Notes: generated by a model from the sequence alone, not told the origin. Shown: positions 48,558 to 58,981, numbered from the stretch's first letter. The stretch: DNA of 64,000 nucleotides from Streptococcus thalassemiae (GCF_903645285.1 NZ_CAHJXN010000004.1:305-64304), one strand, 5' to 3'. Program-made: numbers and translations.

Positions 48558-49073
48558 TTAATCGTGGTATTCTCCGCGATCCCATTTTTCAAGGAATTCA
48601 GTGAAGAAGTTTGCGTCTGTTTGTTGAGCATTGTGACTTTCAAGGTGTTCAATTTTCGCAATCAATTTCTTGTTTTCTTCAGATGGTTTGTATTCAGCAT
48701 GGATGAAAGCTTCGATGATGTCACACATGAGCAATTCACCAGTAATCTTACCACCAAATCCGATAACGTTGGCGTTCAATTGTTCTTTAGCATAAAGTGC
48801 TGTTGTCATATCACGAACCAAGGCAGAACGGACACCTGGAACTTTATTTACAGCGTTGTTGATACCAACACCAGTACCACAGATACATACCCCAAGATCA
48901 GCTTGACCGCTAGTTACGGCTTCACCAACTTTTTTACCAAAGATTGGGTAGTGAGTACGTGTATGGTCATATGTACCAAAGTCAATGACTTCATATCCTT
49001 TTGATTTCAAAAATTCTGAAACCGCCATTTTTTCATCTGTTACGATGTGGTCACATCCAATTGCAATTCTCAT
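48558..49073 (-). CDS. lacB: Galactose-6-phosphate isomerase, subunit LacB
   Basis: LacB forms with LacA the isomerase that makes tagatose-6-phosphate. The 171-residue RpiB-fold protein has [16 protein letters not shown] and [17 protein letters not shown]. It follows lacA by 30 bp. Confidence 0.96.
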   Translation of the reverse strand: MRIAIGCDHIVTDEKMAVSEFLKSKGYEVIDFGTYDHTRTHYPIFGKKVGEAVTSGQADLGVCICGTGVGINNAVNKVPGVRSALVRDMTTALYAKEQLNANVIGFGGKITGELLMCDIIEAFIHAEYKPSEENKKLIAKIEHLESHNAQQTDANFFTEFLEKWDRGEYHD

Positions 49074-49103
49074 TTTTATCTTACCTTTCTTACTGTAATC
49101 TAA

Positions 49104-49529
49104 TTAGCACATTTTGTTCAACATGTCGACACGAATCTGGTGACGTCCACCATCGTATTTACCGTTAACAAATCCTTTAGCGATGTTTTTAGCCAATTCA
49201 TCACCGACAAGTTGTGCACCCATAGTGATCATACGTGAGTTGTTGTGGCCACGAGTCATATAAGCTGAACGTTCGTCAGATACTTCTGCAGCAACCATTC
49301 CTTTGATTTTTGTTGCGACCATAAATGGACCAGCACCGTAAGCATCAATCACGATACCAAGGTTTTGTTCTTCTTTGTTTACTTCTGCAGCAACAGCAAG
49401 AGTCACATCAACAAAGTCTTGACCTTCAGCTGTAACATCCACAACGTGGAAGTTTTCTTTTTCCAAGAAGTCTTTCACAACTTCTTTCAATCTCAAACCT
49501 GCAGCATCTGCACCGATAACAATAGACAT
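49104..49529 (-). CDS. lacA: Galactose-6-phosphate isomerase, subunit LacA
   Basis: The 141-residue RpiB-fold partner of LacB has [15 protein letters not shown] and [16 protein letters not shown]. It is the first gene of the lac operon, with AAAGGAG before its ATG and the lac promoter about 95 bp upstream. Confidence 0.96.
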   Translation of the reverse strand: MSIVIGADAAGLRLKEVVKDFLEKENFHVVDVTAEGQDFVDVTLAVAAEVNKEEQNLGIVIDAYGAGPFMVATKIKGMVAAEVSDERSAYMTRGHNNSRMITMGAQLVGDELAKNIAKGFVNGKYDGGRHQIRVDMLNKMC

Positions 49530-49611
49530 ATTGTATACTCCTTTTTATTTTTTCTATGCTGGATTCCAGCAGTGTATTGGCTGTCTTTAAAAAACAGTCA
49601 ATTAGTCCTCA

Positions 49612-49671
49612 CAAACATAATATACTACTATTGTTTGAAAAAGTCAACAGTTTGTGTTTGTTTTTGTTATT
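49612..49671 (-). promoter_or_regulatory. lacABCD promoter with probable LacR operator
   Basis: On the minus strand TTGACT (49642-49647) and TATATT (49619-49624) are 17 bp apart. An inverted repeat CAAACA (49612-49617) and TGTTTG (49632-49637) covers the -10, and AACAAAAACAAACACAAAC lies just upstream. These are the likely LacR sites. Confidence 0.7.
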
Positions 49672-49685
49672 TATTTTTTACTTTT

Positions 49686-50582
49686 TTATAAAACTTCTAT
49701 CTCAAACCCTATTTCTTCAACCTGATTGGCTTCTAAGAGACGAACATTCTTCTTATCTTCTAAATGATCTCCTTCTTCAAGGGATGTTGACAAGCCAGAC
49801 CATGGTTCAAAGGCAATGAAAGGTCCCTTGTTCAAAGTTGACCAGATGATGAGGTTTGGAAACTCTGCAAAGTGCACTTTCAATCCCTTATCATGTTTAC
49901 GGGAACGAAGGGCAATTGTTCGAGATTGCAATTCATCCAAAGTCACTGCATCTGTGCTGAAAAGATCATAGCTGAGGTCTAATTCTTTTTGACCATCTAG
50001 CCATGGACTTCTATCTTGAAAATCAAGCAGACCCGTGTCTGGGAAAGGACGTGGAACAGAGCAAGTCTCTTCTTTCTCAAACTCTAAATAGTAATCTTCA
50101 TAGACCTCATCATCCAGTAGAGGACAATTAAATCCTGGATGTCCACCAATAAAGTAAGGCATGACCTTGCTAGTTTCTTTATTAAATATTTTGTATTGAG
50201 TCCGTACTGTCTTTCCTGTAAGGATATAAGTGATTTCTAGGCGGAAATGATAAGGGTAGTTCTGATAGCTATTCTCATCGTCTTCAATTGCAAAAGTTAC
50301 ACTCTTGTCTGTCTGTTCAACTAATTCAAATTCTTTCTTACGAACCAGACCATGACGAGGAATCTTTCCTTTGCTTGCCTGACCCTTCTCATCTATATAG
50401 ACGGCTGTATCCTCTCTCAATGAACCACAAATAGGAAAGAGAACAGGAGCTTGTCCGCTCCAATAAGTGACATCCCCTTGCCACAAATACTCAAGTCCCT
50501 CAGCATCTTTTATAGAAGAAAGAGTCCCACCAAAACTGTTAAATTGAACTCTTAATTGTTCTGATTTTAATTCAATTACCAT
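49686..50582 (-). CDS. lacX: Aldose 1-epimerase family protein LacX
   Basis: LacX resembles aldose 1-epimerase (mutarotase). The 298-residue beta-rich protein has NSFGGTLSSI, FPICGSL and the histidine in IGGHPGFNCP. The exact substrate is not settled for this subfamily; a galactose or tagatose phosphate sugar fits the context. The ATG at 50582 has GGAG eight bases upstream. It lies between the gatC terminator and the lac promoter with no clear promoter of its own, so it probably depends on readthrough from gatABC. Confidence 0.85.
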   Translation of the reverse strand: MVIELKSEQLRVQFNSFGGTLSSIKDAEGLEYLWQGDVTYWSGQAPVLFPICGSLREDTAVYIDEKGQASKGKIPRHGLVRKKEFELVEQTDKSVTFAIEDDENSYQNYPYHFRLEITYILTGKTVRTQYKIFNKETSKVMPYFIGGHPGFNCPLLDDEVYEDYYLEFEKEETCSVPRPFPDTGLLDFQDRSPWLDGQKELDLSYDLFSTDAVTLDELQSRTIALRSRKHDKGLKVHFAEFPNLIIWSTLNKGPFIAFEPWSGLSTSLEEGDHLEDKKNVRLLEANQVEEIGFEIEVL

Positions 50583-50610
50583 TATTTTCTCCAATTTCTT
50601 GATAGTTTAT

Positions 50611-50653
50611 AAAAAACTAGGCTGTCACTCCTAATGGTATGACAACCTAGTTT
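50611..50653 (-). terminator. Terminator after gatC
   Basis: AAACTAGG and CCTAGTTT with an inner TGTCA/TGACA stem. On the minus strand it is followed by a T run. Confidence 0.85.
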
Positions 50654-50680
50654 CAACAATTTACATTTTATAGGAGCGCA

Positions 50681-52156
50681 TTATTTTGCTTTTGCTGCGT
50701 ACTCTTCGTTACGTTTGATCATTTGTTTTCTGTACCAAGCAAAGATACCGATATAGAATACAAGGAAGACTACAGCACCAAGGATTGCTTTGATATCACC
50801 AGTTGTAGTGTTACCAATTGTCCAACCAAGAAGTTTTTCGATTGGTCCTTCAAGAGTTGAGTGAGTGATCAATTGAGTTTCACTCACACCTGCTGGGAAG
50901 GCACCTACACCTTTAGCAAGTTCTGTTGCAAATGGTGCAATAAGGGTACCTGAAAGAAGGAAGAGAGGCAACAAGAGTGTTCCGAAGATGATCATACGGA
51001 GCAATTTACCACGAGTTACAACCAAGAGAGCTGGAGTAACACCCATAGCAATGATACCTGCAAGTGGCAAGATACCATTTCCGACTTTTGAAAGAAGCAC
51101 AGCTTCAATCAACATGATTGGTGCAAGTACGTTAGCACAAGCCCAGATTTCAGCACGACCAGCGATGAATGGCCAGTCAAGACCGATGTTGAATTTACGT
51201 CCTTGAAGACGTTTAGTAGCAACGTTTGTAATACCTTGTGATAGTGGTTCTACGGCCGCGATGAACCATGAACCGATAAGTGAGAAGAGTTCCAAAGATA
51301 CACCGGCAGTCAAACCAAGAGACAACCATCCTCTGATAACAAGACGCCATTTATCTGCATCTTCAACTCCTGCAATTGGATGTGGAGTTCCCATAATACC
51401 GATAACGATACCAAGGATGAAACCGATGAAGAATTTAGATCCCCAGAAACCGATTTTCTTGTTCAATTTTGCAGCGTCAAAGTCATATTTATCAAGACCT
51501 GGGAAGAATTTTTCAAAAATCTTATCCAAAACCATGATAACTGGGTTCATCATGTAGTTCATGTGAGTTGATGTCATTGGTGATGAACTTGGTGCGTTAA
51601 GAAGGTCATCAAATGTAGGTTTCATCAAGTCAGAGTTGATAATTTTCAACACACCAACAAGGACGATAGCTGCTGTAGCAATAAAGAGTGAAACCCCTTG
51701 ACTCACACCGTTGTTATCTGCATACCATTTAATCAAAAGACCTGTGATAGACAAGTGCCAGATATCAAAGATATCAACGTCAAGTGTATCAGTTTTCTTC
51801 ATAGCTAGCATCACTATGTTGACAATCAACATGATGAGCAAGAAGTAAAGTGTCCAAGCAGATCCCCAAGTGATTGTTGCAAGTGGTGCCCAACCAACGT
51901 CAGTAATACTCAATTGGATACCAGTGTTTTCAACGAATTTTGCTAGTGATGCTGAGAAAGCAGTGTTTAGCATACCGATGATGGCACCGATACCTGTAAG
52001 AGCGATGGCAAGTTTGATACCACCTTCAAGCGCTTTGGAGAATTTCACTCCAAAAAGTAGAGCCAATACTGTCAAAATGATTAACATGATGACAGGTCCA
52101 CCCATATCTAAGATGGGATTGAAAACCTTTCCGATTAGGTCAAAGATTGCATCCAT
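50681..52156 (-). CDS. gatC: Galactitol-type PTS EIIC (probable galactose permease)
   Basis: The 491-residue polytopic protein belongs to the EIIC-Gat family (MDAIFDLIGKVFNPILDMGG, and an LEGGIKLAIALTGIGAIIG-like stretch). In S. gordonii a gatABC set inside the lac cluster transports galactose, and the same layout here suggests galactose rather than galactitol. It follows gatB by about 47 bp. Confidence 0.92.
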   Translation of the reverse strand: MDAIFDLIGKVFNPILDMGGPVIMLIILTVLALLFGVKFSKALEGGIKLAIALTGIGAIIGMLNTAFSASLAKFVENTGIQLSITDVGWAPLATITWGSAWTLYFLLIMLIVNIVMLAMKKTDTLDVDIFDIWHLSITGLLIKWYADNNGVSQGVSLFIATAAIVLVGVLKIINSDLMKPTFDDLLNAPSSSPMTSTHMNYMMNPVIMVLDKIFEKFFPGLDKYDFDAAKLNKKIGFWGSKFFIGFILGIVIGIMGTPHPIAGVEDADKWRLVIRGWLSLGLTAGVSLELFSLIGSWFIAAVEPLSQGITNVATKRLQGRKFNIGLDWPFIAGRAEIWACANVLAPIMLIEAVLLSKVGNGILPLAGIIAMGVTPALLVVTRGKLLRMIIFGTLLLPLFLLSGTLIAPFATELAKGVGAFPAGVSETQLITHSTLEGPIEKLLGWTIGNTTTGDIKAILGAVVFLVFYIGIFAWYRKQMIKRNEEYAAKAK

Positions 52157-52203
52157 AACAGTTCCTCCCTTTTTTATGTTATATGAATGTTAACAAATTA
52201 GAA

Positions 52204-52509
52204 TTAGCTTAACCCGTGTTCTTTAATGGCTGCTTCAATATTATCATATACTGGAGCACTCATAGCTGGGATACGGAATAAGATTGGTCCAGCTTCGATA
52301 ACTGGAATACCTGGGTCAAAACCAAGGTCTGTCGCAGCAATTGGTGTGAAGATGTCATAACCTTTGATAAGGTCTTCGTTAACGTCTTTGACCATGACTG
52401 CATCACAGTGCACATCGTAACCACGGTTTGAAAGTTCTTCTTCAAGAGCACTTTTAATTTGGTGGCTTGAGTTAACACCTGCACCGCAGGCAGCAAGAAT
52501 TTTAATCAT
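52204..52509 (-). CDS. gatB: Galactitol-type PTS EIIB
   Basis: The 101-residue EIIB-Gat domain has the phosphocysteine Cys8 (LAACGAGVNSSH). The ATG at 52509 has GGAGGAG directly upstream, so I do not use the earlier in-frame start at 52545. It passes phosphate from GatA to sugar in GatC. Confidence 0.93.
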   Translation of the reverse strand: MIKILAACGAGVNSSHQIKSALEEELSNRGYDVHCDAVMVKDVNEDLIKGYDIFTPIAATDLGFDPGIPVIEAGPILFRIPAMSAPVYDNIEAAIKEHGLS

Positions 52510-52547
52510 ATGGATCTCCTCCGATTTAATATTTTTAATAGACAAGA

Positions 52548-53024
52548 TTAAGCGATTGCTTCAGCGATATAAGCATAGAGGGCTTCTGGTTCAGAAATTT
52601 TTGATAGGTCTTCAAGATGACCATTTCCAGTAAAGAAGTCCATCAACTGAGCAAGAATGTTTGTTTGACTTGAACTCGAATTATTGATGATAAAGAAGAG
52701 CAAGGATACTTCTACTTTCTTATCCGGCGCAATCATATTGTGGAAAGTCACCGGTTTCTCTAATCGAACGACCACAACTTTTTCAGCCAGATTATGAACA
52801 ATATCTGTGTGAGGAATAGCCACATTAGGCAAATCCTTACCCAAAAATTCCATATCTAAGCCAGTTGGAAATGACTTTTCACGCGTGATCAAGGCTTCAC
52901 GATAGGTTGGAGTTACGATTTCTCGTTCTTCCAATAAAGTTGCAACCTGATCAAAGAGATGTTCTTGATTATCCGCTTCTAAGCAAAACACAAGGTTTTT
53001 GTCAAAGAAATGATCTAATCCCAT
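52548..53024 (-). CDS. gatA: Fructose/galactitol-type PTS EIIA
   Basis: The 158-residue EIIA domain (PTS_EIIA_2 type) has the phosphorylated His72 in NVAIPHTDIVH. The ATG at 53024 has AAGGGA upstream; a longer frame to 53045 has no good site. It is the first gene of gatABC. Confidence 0.92.
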   Translation of the reverse strand: MGLDHFFDKNLVFCLEADNQEHLFDQVATLLEEREIVTPTYREALITREKSFPTGLDMEFLGKDLPNVAIPHTDIVHNLAEKVVVVRLEKPVTFHNMIAPDKKVEVSLLFFIINNSSSSQTNILAQLMDFFTGNGHLEDLSKISEPEALYAYIAEAIA

Positions 53025-53060
53025 AAGTTTTTCCCTTCTTTCCATTAACTTTATGCCATA

Positions 53061-53089
53061 AGTATAACACTATATGAAATCGTTGTCAA
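53061..53089 (-). promoter_or_regulatory. gatABC promoter with overlapping cre-like site
   Basis: On the minus strand TTGACA (53084-53089) and TATACT (53061-53066) are 17 bp apart. TTGACAACGATTTCA at 53075-53089 matches cre with one mismatch and covers the -35. Confidence 0.8.
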
Positions 53090-53130
53090 TAGTTTTCTGT
53101 TGATTTTTGTCTCTTTTTTTATATTTTTGT

Positions 53131-53164
53131 TGTGTTTATAGTTTGTTATATAAAAATAAACACA
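53131..53164. promoter_or_regulatory. Probable LacR operator upstream of gatABC
   Basis: TGTGTTTA (53131-53138) and TAAACACA (53157-53164) form an inverted repeat 18 bp apart, about 40 bp before the gat -35. A/C-rich TTTGTTTG-like flanks resemble those at the lac promoter. Confidence 0.5.
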
Positions 53165-53197
53165 CAAACAAATACTACCAGCATTTTTTCTGTTCTA

Positions 53198-53350
53198 ATA
53201 CTCAATGAAAATCAAAGAGCAAACTAGGAAGCTAGCCGCAGGTTGCTCAAAACACAGTTTTGAGGTTGTAGATGAAACTGACGAAGTCAGTAACCATACC
53301 TATAGCAAGGCGACGCTGACGTGGTTTGAAGAGATTTTCGAAGAGTATAA
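53198..53350 (-). repeat. BOX element (A-B-C, reverse orientation)
   Basis: It runs from ATACTCAATGAAAATCAAAG through AAAACACAGTTTTGAGG, ACTGACGAAGTCAGT and GCAAGGCGACGCTGACGTGG to GATTTTCGAAGAGTAT. It contains nearly all of the classical BOX-PCR primer target. Confidence 0.93.
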
Positions 53351-53357
53351 AAACTAA

Positions 53358-53381
53358 AAAAGCAGACCATTTAAGCCTACT
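53358..53381 (-). terminator. Weak terminator after lepA
   Basis: AGTAGGC and GTCTGCT (minus strand) form a 7-bp stem with two G-U pairs, followed by TTTTTTAG. Confidence 0.5.
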
Positions 53382-53435
53382 TTACGATTGATTCTTATAT
53401 AAATTCCTATTAACAAGAAAAACAATTCTGATAAC

Positions 53436-55259
53436 TTATTCTTCATCCATACTCAAGACACTGAGGAAGGCTTCTTGTGGGACTTCAACTGATCCGATAG
53501 CTTTCATACGTTTCTTACCAGCTTTTTGTTTTTCAAGGAGCTTACGTTTACGAGAAACGTCACCACCATAACATTTAGCAAGTACGTTCTTACGAAGGGC
53601 CTTGATATCAGTACGAGCCACAATTTTGTGTCCAATTGCTGCTTGGATAGGAACCTCAAATTGTTGACGAGGGATGATTTTCTTGAGTTTATCAACGATG
53701 AGTTTCCCACGTTCGTAGGCAAAGTCCTTGTGAACGATAAAGCTGAGGGCATCCACCTTGTCTCCATTGAGAAGGATGTCCATTTTAACCAGCTTAGACG
53801 GACGATACTCTGACAATTCGTAGTCAAAGCTTGCATAACCACGCGTCGAAGACTTGAGTTTATCAAAGAAGTCAAAGACGATTTCAGCAAGTGGAATTTG
53901 ATAGATAACATTGACACGGTTATCATCGATATAGTCCATCGTCACAAAGTCCCCACGCTTACGCTGTGCCAACTCCATCACTGCTCCAACAAACTCCTGT
54001 GGTACCATGATCTGCGCTTTAACATAAGGCTCTTCAATGGTCGCAATCTTAGTTGGGTCTGGAAACTCAGATGGGTTAGACACATCCATTGACTCACCGT
54101 CGGTTTGATTAACCTTATAGATAACAGATGGAGCTGTCATGATGAGATCGATATTGAACTCACGTTCCAAACGTTCTTGGATAACATCCATATGGAGAAG
54201 TCCAAGGAAACCACAACGGAAACCAAATCCAAGTGCCTGAGATGTTTCTGGTTCAAATTGGAGACTAGCATCATTCAGCTGCAATTTTTCAAGGGCTTCA
54301 CGTAGGTCATTGTACTTGTTTGATTCGATTGGATAGAGACCCGCAAAAACCATAGGATTCATCTGTTTGTAACCATGTAATGGCTCTGCTGCAGGATTGG
54401 TTGCCAAGGTAACGGTATCACCCACACGCGTATCCTGAACAGTCTTGATAGAAGCCGCAATATAACCAACATCACCAGTCGCAAGAAAATCACGACCAAC
54501 TGCTTTGGGTGTAAAAATACCGACTTCCGTAACATCAAAAGTCTTGCCATTGCTCATGAGCTGAATCTTATCGCCAGGTTTAACAACCCCGTCCATAACA
54601 CGCACTTGGAGGATAACCCCACGATAAGCATCATAAACTGAGTCGAAAATCAAGGCCTTAAGTGGCGCCATCACATTACCTGTTGGTGCTGGAACTTTTT
54701 CTACGATTTGCTCGAGGATTTCCTCTATACCAATACCAGCCTTAGCAGAAGCCAAAACTGCTTCACTGGCATCCAAACCAATGACATCTTCAATCTCCGT
54801 ACGCACGCGCTCAGGATCTGCAGCAGGTAGGTCAATTTTGTTAATGACTGGCATGATTTCCAAATCATTGTCCAAGGCTAGATAAACGTTGGCAAGGGTT
54901 TGAGCCTCAATCCCTTGAGCGGCATCGACCACCAAAACAGCACCCTCACAGGCAGCTAGCGAACGCGAAACTTCATAGGTAAAGTCAACGTGCCCCGGTG
55001 TGTCAATCAAGTGAAAAATATAAGTTTCCCCATCTTTGGCAGTGTAATTCAACTCGATGGCATTCAACTTAATGGTAATCCCACGTTCCCGTTCTAGATC
55101 CATGCTATCCAAAAGCTGAGCCTGCATTTCACGACTTGAAACCGTCTCTGTTTTTTCCAAAATGCGGTCTGCTAGAGTCGATTTCCCGTGGTCAATATGG
55201 GCGATAATAGAGAAGTTACGGATCTTCTCCTGTCGTTTTTTCAATTCTTCTAAGTTCAT
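53436..55259 (-). CDS. lepA: LepA (EF-4), ribosomal back-translocase-type GTPase
   Basis: The 607-residue translational GTPase has AHIDHGKST (residues 20-28), [16 protein letters not shown] and [10 protein letters not shown], and the LepA-specific C-terminal end. It acts on stalled ribosomes and in initiation. The start at 55259 has AAAGGAAGAG upstream and gives the usual length; a frame from 55322 has no such support. It is the last gene of the xseA-to-lepA row. Confidence 0.97.
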   Translation of the reverse strand: MNLEELKKRQEKIRNFSIIAHIDHGKSTLADRILEKTETVSSREMQAQLLDSMDLERERGITIKLNAIELNYTAKDGETYIFHLIDTPGHVDFTYEVSRSLAACEGAVLVVDAAQGIEAQTLANVYLALDNDLEIMPVINKIDLPAADPERVRTEIEDVIGLDASEAVLASAKAGIGIEEILEQIVEKVPAPTGNVMAPLKALIFDSVYDAYRGVILQVRVMDGVVKPGDKIQLMSNGKTFDVTEVGIFTPKAVGRDFLATGDVGYIAASIKTVQDTRVGDTVTLATNPAAEPLHGYKQMNPMVFAGLYPIESNKYNDLREALEKLQLNDASLQFEPETSQALGFGFRCGFLGLLHMDVIQERLEREFNIDLIMTAPSVIYKVNQTDGESMDVSNPSEFPDPTKIATIEEPYVKAQIMVPQEFVGAVMELAQRKRGDFVTMDYIDDNRVNVIYQIPLAEIVFDFFDKLKSSTRGYASFDYELSEYRPSKLVKMDILLNGDKVDALSFIVHKDFAYERGKLIVDKLKKIIPRQQFEVPIQAAIGHKIVARTDIKALRKNVLAKCYGGDVSRKRKLLEKQKAGKKRMKAIGSVEVPQEAFLSVLSMDEE

Positions 55260-55337
55260 GATTCTCTTCCTTTCAGGGTATCTATTTATTATAAATTGTT
55301 TTTGACATTTTGACAAGACCATACCCTGCTAGGAGTA

Positions 55338-56066
55338 CTAATCTTCAGCAACAAAGCCGTCATTTTCGATAAAGTGGTGTTCTGTCATTCCTTGGTCTGT
55401 AAAGACAATCCCGTGAAGGACACCACCATAAACAGCTCCTCCATCCATCCCAATCTTACCATCTTCTGTAATCCAAAGCTCAGCTGTACCACGCTCTTGC
55501 TTTAACAAACCATAAACCGGTGTGTGACCAAAAACAATAGTTTTCCCAGTATGATTTTTGGCTTCGTGGAACGGTTTTCTAAGCCATACTTTCTTGTAAT
55601 CTGTGGTTTCATGCCAGTCATCCAAGGTCAAATCAATACCTGCATGAACAAAGATATACTTATCTGTCTCTACCACAAAAGGCATTTGACGAATAAATTC
55701 GACCAAGTCTGCTGCTTCAGTAGCAACACGCTTGGCATCCTCGACCCCATCAACTGGTGCATCCAAGGGACGACCTAGGATAGAGTTAATGGTTGTATCT
55801 CCACCATTGCGACGATAGTGGTCATAGCTTTCTTCTGGGTTATCAAGCCAAGTCAAAAACATATACTCGTGGTTCCCTGACAAACAGATAGCCCCTTGAT
55901 TGTCCACCAAGTCCTTGACCATTTCAAGGACACGGCGACTATCTTCACCACGGTCAATCAAATCGCCTAGAAAGAGCAACTGGGTCTGACCATCCCATGT
56001 TTTGAGAAGGTCTTCCAGCATCCCAGCTTTTCCATGAACATCTCCAATTACATAATAGCCTGTCAT
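55338..56066 (-). CDS. Metallophosphatase (PPP family)
   Basis: The 242-residue phosphoesterase has GDVHGKAG, GDLIDRG, SGNHEYM and VFGHTPVYG, the metal ligands of the PPP family. Relatives are PrpE-type protein phosphatases or Ap4A hydrolases; the substrate cannot be told from sequence. It follows recN by one base. Confidence 0.9.
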   Translation of the reverse strand: MTGYYVIGDVHGKAGMLEDLLKTWDGQTQLLFLGDLIDRGEDSRRVLEMVKDLVDNQGAICLSGNHEYMFLTWLDNPEESYDHYRRNGGDTTINSILGRPLDAPVDGVEDAKRVATEAADLVEFIRQMPFVVETDKYIFVHAGIDLTLDDWHETTDYKKVWLRKPFHEAKNHTGKTIVFGHTPVYGLLKQERGTAELWITEDGKIGMDGGAVYGGVLHGIVFTDQGMTEHHFIENDGFVAED

Positions 56067-56067
56067 C

Positions 56068-57735
56068 TTATTTCTCCCTGTTTCTCAACAATTCTCTGGC
56101 TTGCGTCAGGGCTGCTTCCGTCACATCATCACCTGCCAGCATCTTGGCAACTTCTTCCACTCGCTCTTCAACCGTCAAGAGACGAGCAGTTGAAACCGTT
56201 GAATGGTCATTACTAATCTTCTCAATAAAGAATTGATAATCCGCAATCGCAATCACTTGTGGTAAATGGGAAATAGCTAGAACCTGCCCATGCTGACCAA
56301 TCTTGTGAATCTTCTGTGCAATAGCCTGAGCTACACGACCTGAAACTCCTGTATCCACCTCATCAAAGACAATACTAGTCTTACCCTCTTTACGAGAAAA
56401 GGCAGACTTAATGGCTAGCATGAGACGAGATAATTCCCCACCAGAAGCAACCCTGACCAAGGGTTTAAAGTCTTCGCCAGGGTTGGTTGAAATGTAAAAC
56501 TCGACCATTTCATTGCCTTCACGACTGAATTTGCCCTTGTTAAAACGAACCTGAAACTGGGCTTTTTCCATATAAAGATCTTGCAGTTCTTGTTTAATCT
56601 CTGCTTCGAGCTGCTGAGCCAAGTCATGACGAGCAGATGCAAGCTGACCTGCCAAATCAACAAGATTGACTTCCAATTTCTTAAGCTCTGCTTCCATGTC
56701 CTCAGACGAAAGGCTATTTCCTGTCAAGAGATTGTATTCTTCCGTAATCTTTGCAAAATAAAGCAAGACATCGTCTACAGTCCCACCATACTTACGCGTA
56801 ATGGTATGAAGGAGATCCAAACGATTCTCGACCTGCATGAGACGATTGCCGTCAAAATCAAGGTCCTCAATGATAGCTTCTAAACGCTTGCTAATGTCTT
56901 CTAAGACATAGTAGGTCTCAGACAGAGAACTTGAAATTTCACGGTACTCAGGGTCATACTCTTCAACACTTTCCATGTCATTCATGGCTGAACGAACATT
57001 GGCCAGACTTGAAAAGTCTTCATTGTCCAACATACTGTAGGCATTAGTCAGTGTATCCGCAATATTTTTATGGTTGAGAAGTTTATCTCGCTCTTGGTTA
57101 AGAGCCAAGTCTTCCCCTGCCTGCAAGTTTGCCGCCTCTATCTCTGCCATTTGAAATTCCAACATTTCAATACGTGCCTTGTGTTCCTGTTGGTTTTTCT
57201 TGACTTCCAGAACCTGCTTACGCATTTTACGGTAGGCATCAAAACTCGTTTGATAGGTTTCTTTCAAGTCCCAAAAAGATGCATCGCCAAATTCATCCAG
57301 CATCTGGATATGCAGTTGGGGACGCATTAACTCTTCTTGGTCATGTTGACCATGAATATCCACAAGATGTTGTCCAATAGCACGCAAAACAGACAGATTA
57401 ACCATCTGGCCATTGACACGACTAATACTCCGACCATTTTGCAAGATTTCCCGACGAATGATAATTTCATCACCCAATTCTAAACCTTGCTCATCAAAAA
57501 TTTCCTGTAAAAGGCGACTATTCTCAACTGAGAAAAGCCCCTCAATCTCTGCCTTTGGCGCACCATGACGAATAACATCTGTCGTCGCACGAGCTCCCAA
57601 CATCATATTCATGGCATCAATGATAATCGACTTCCCTGCACCCGTTTCACCAGTCAGGACAGTCATCCCCTTTTCAAAATTGAGGGAAATAGCCTCAATA
57701 ATGGCAAAGTTTTTTATCGAAATTTCAAGTAACAT
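56068..57735 (-). CDS. recN: RecN, DNA repair SMC-like protein
   Basis: RecN helps double-strand break repair. The 555-residue protein has the Walker A GETGAGKS (residues 29-36), a central coiled coil (about 155-350), and the C-terminal VASGGELSRLMLAIK signature with SIVFDEVDTGVSG. It follows argR by 6 bp. The N-terminal MLLEISIKNFAIIE is family-typical. Confidence 0.97.
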   Translation of the reverse strand: MLLEISIKNFAIIEAISLNFEKGMTVLTGETGAGKSIIIDAMNMMLGARATTDVIRHGAPKAEIEGLFSVENSRLLQEIFDEQGLELGDEIIIRREILQNGRSISRVNGQMVNLSVLRAIGQHLVDIHGQHDQEELMRPQLHIQMLDEFGDASFWDLKETYQTSFDAYRKMRKQVLEVKKNQQEHKARIEMLEFQMAEIEAANLQAGEDLALNQERDKLLNHKNIADTLTNAYSMLDNEDFSSLANVRSAMNDMESVEEYDPEYREISSSLSETYYVLEDISKRLEAIIEDLDFDGNRLMQVENRLDLLHTITRKYGGTVDDVLLYFAKITEEYNLLTGNSLSSEDMEAELKKLEVNLVDLAGQLASARHDLAQQLEAEIKQELQDLYMEKAQFQVRFNKGKFSREGNEMVEFYISTNPGEDFKPLVRVASGGELSRLMLAIKSAFSRKEGKTSIVFDEVDTGVSGRVAQAIAQKIHKIGQHGQVLAISHLPQVIAIADYQFFIEKISNDHSTVSTARLLTVEERVEEVAKMLAGDDVTEAALTQARELLRNREK

Positions 57736-57741
57736 ATAGAC

Positions 57742-58173
57742 CTACCAATTTTTTACTTGTTCAAAGATTTCCTCAGCTAGACTTTCACTTCTGGCAATGA
57801 CTAAAATCGAACTATCATCAGCTAAACAGCTGAAAATCTTGTCCGCAAAAGTCTCAATTAACTGAGCTTTTACAAAAGCTGTATTTCCTGGAATCACTTG
57901 GAGATTGATCATCTTGTCCATCAATTCAGCTGACTCAATATTATCTTCAGCCAGTTGCAAACTTTTCACGATTGATTTTGGTAATTCGTAGACATAGGTG
58001 TTGTCTCTCAAAGGAATTTTGACAATACCTAATTCTTTAATATCTCGGGATACAGTTGCCTGAGTGGCAGTGATCCCTGCCTCTTTCAAATGTTCTACAA
58101 TTTCTTCTTGTGTACCGATTTGATAATCTGTCACAAATCGTCTAATTTTTTCAAGTCTCTCTTTTTTATTCAT
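57742..58173 (-). CDS. argR: ArgR/AhrC-family arginine regulator
   Basis: The 143-residue protein has the winged-helix DNA-binding domain with ATVSRDIKELGIVKIP and a C-terminal oligomerisation domain (LADDSSILVIARS). Pneumococci have several ArgR-type regulators; the one beside recN is often called AhrC. It overlaps tlyA by eight bases. Confidence 0.92.
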   Translation of the reverse strand: MNKKERLEKIRRFVTDYQIGTQEEIVEHLKEAGITATQATVSRDIKELGIVKIPLRDNTYVYELPKSIVKSLQLAEDNIESAELMDKMINLQVIPGNTAFVKAQLIETFADKIFSCLADDSSILVIARSESLAEEIFEQVKNW

Positions 58174-58981
58174 TTTTAAATTGACTATGCGCCCTCTCTA
58201 CTACTTCTTCAATATCAGCAAGAATCTGATTGCCTGCTGACTCTTCTTTTTTCAAATACGCTAAAAACTCAATATTCCCATGACCACCTTGGATGGGAGA
58301 AAAGTCCAAACCAAGGACTGAAAAACCTTCCTCTACTGCCATAGCTGTTACAGATTCAAGAACATTCTGATGGACCTTGGCATCGCGAATAATTCCATTT
58401 TTCCCAATCTGCTCACGTCCTGCCTCAAACTGGGGCTTAACCAAAGCCACAACCTGACCCTGATTAGCCAAGACACGGTGCAAGGCCGGAAGAATCAGAC
58501 TGAGGGAAATGAAACTCACGTCAATACTGGCAAAGCTCGGTTCCTTTTCAAAATCAGTCTTTTCTGCATAACGAAAATTGAACTGCTCCATGCTGACCAC
58601 TCGTGGGTCTTGGCGTAGTTTCCAAGCCAACTGATTGGTGCCGACATCAACTGCAAAGACTAACTCAGCACCATTCTGCAACATGACATCGGTAAAGCCT
58701 CCAGTAGAAGCACCGATATCAATCGTGGTCGCTCCATCAACTGACAAATCAAATACCTGCAAGGCCTTTTCTAATTTCAAGCCACCACGGCTGACATACT
58801 TGAGTTTTTCACCCTTGAGTTTTAGCTCGGTGTCGTCCGGGATTTTCTCTCCTGGTTTATCAAACCGTTCTCCATTCAGGACTGCTACGACTAGTCCAGC
58901 CATGACACCGCGCTTGGCCTGTTCTCGCGTTTCAAACAAGCCCTGTTTATAAGCTAGTACATCCACTCTTTCCTTAGCCAT
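58166..58981 (-). CDS. tlyA: TlyA-family rRNA 2'-O-methyltransferase
   Basis: The 271-residue protein has an N-terminal S4 RNA-binding domain (RVDVLAYKQGLFETREQAKR) and an FtsJ-like methyltransferase fold with IDIGASTGGFTDVML. In mycobacteria TlyA methylates rRNA cytidines; older annotation called it a haemolysin. It overlaps ispA and argR by eight bases each. Confidence 0.93.
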   Translation of the reverse strand: MAKERVDVLAYKQGLFETREQAKRGVMAGLVVAVLNGERFDKPGEKIPDDTELKLKGEKLKYVSRGGLKLEKALQVFDLSVDGATTIDIGASTGGFTDVMLQNGAELVFAVDVGTNQLAWKLRQDPRVVSMEQFNFRYAEKTDFEKEPSFASIDVSFISLSLILPALHRVLANQGQVVALVKPQFEAGREQIGKNGIIRDAKVHQNVLESVTAMAVEEGFSVLGLDFSPIQGGHGNIEFLAYLKKEESAGNQILADIEEVVERAHSQFKNE

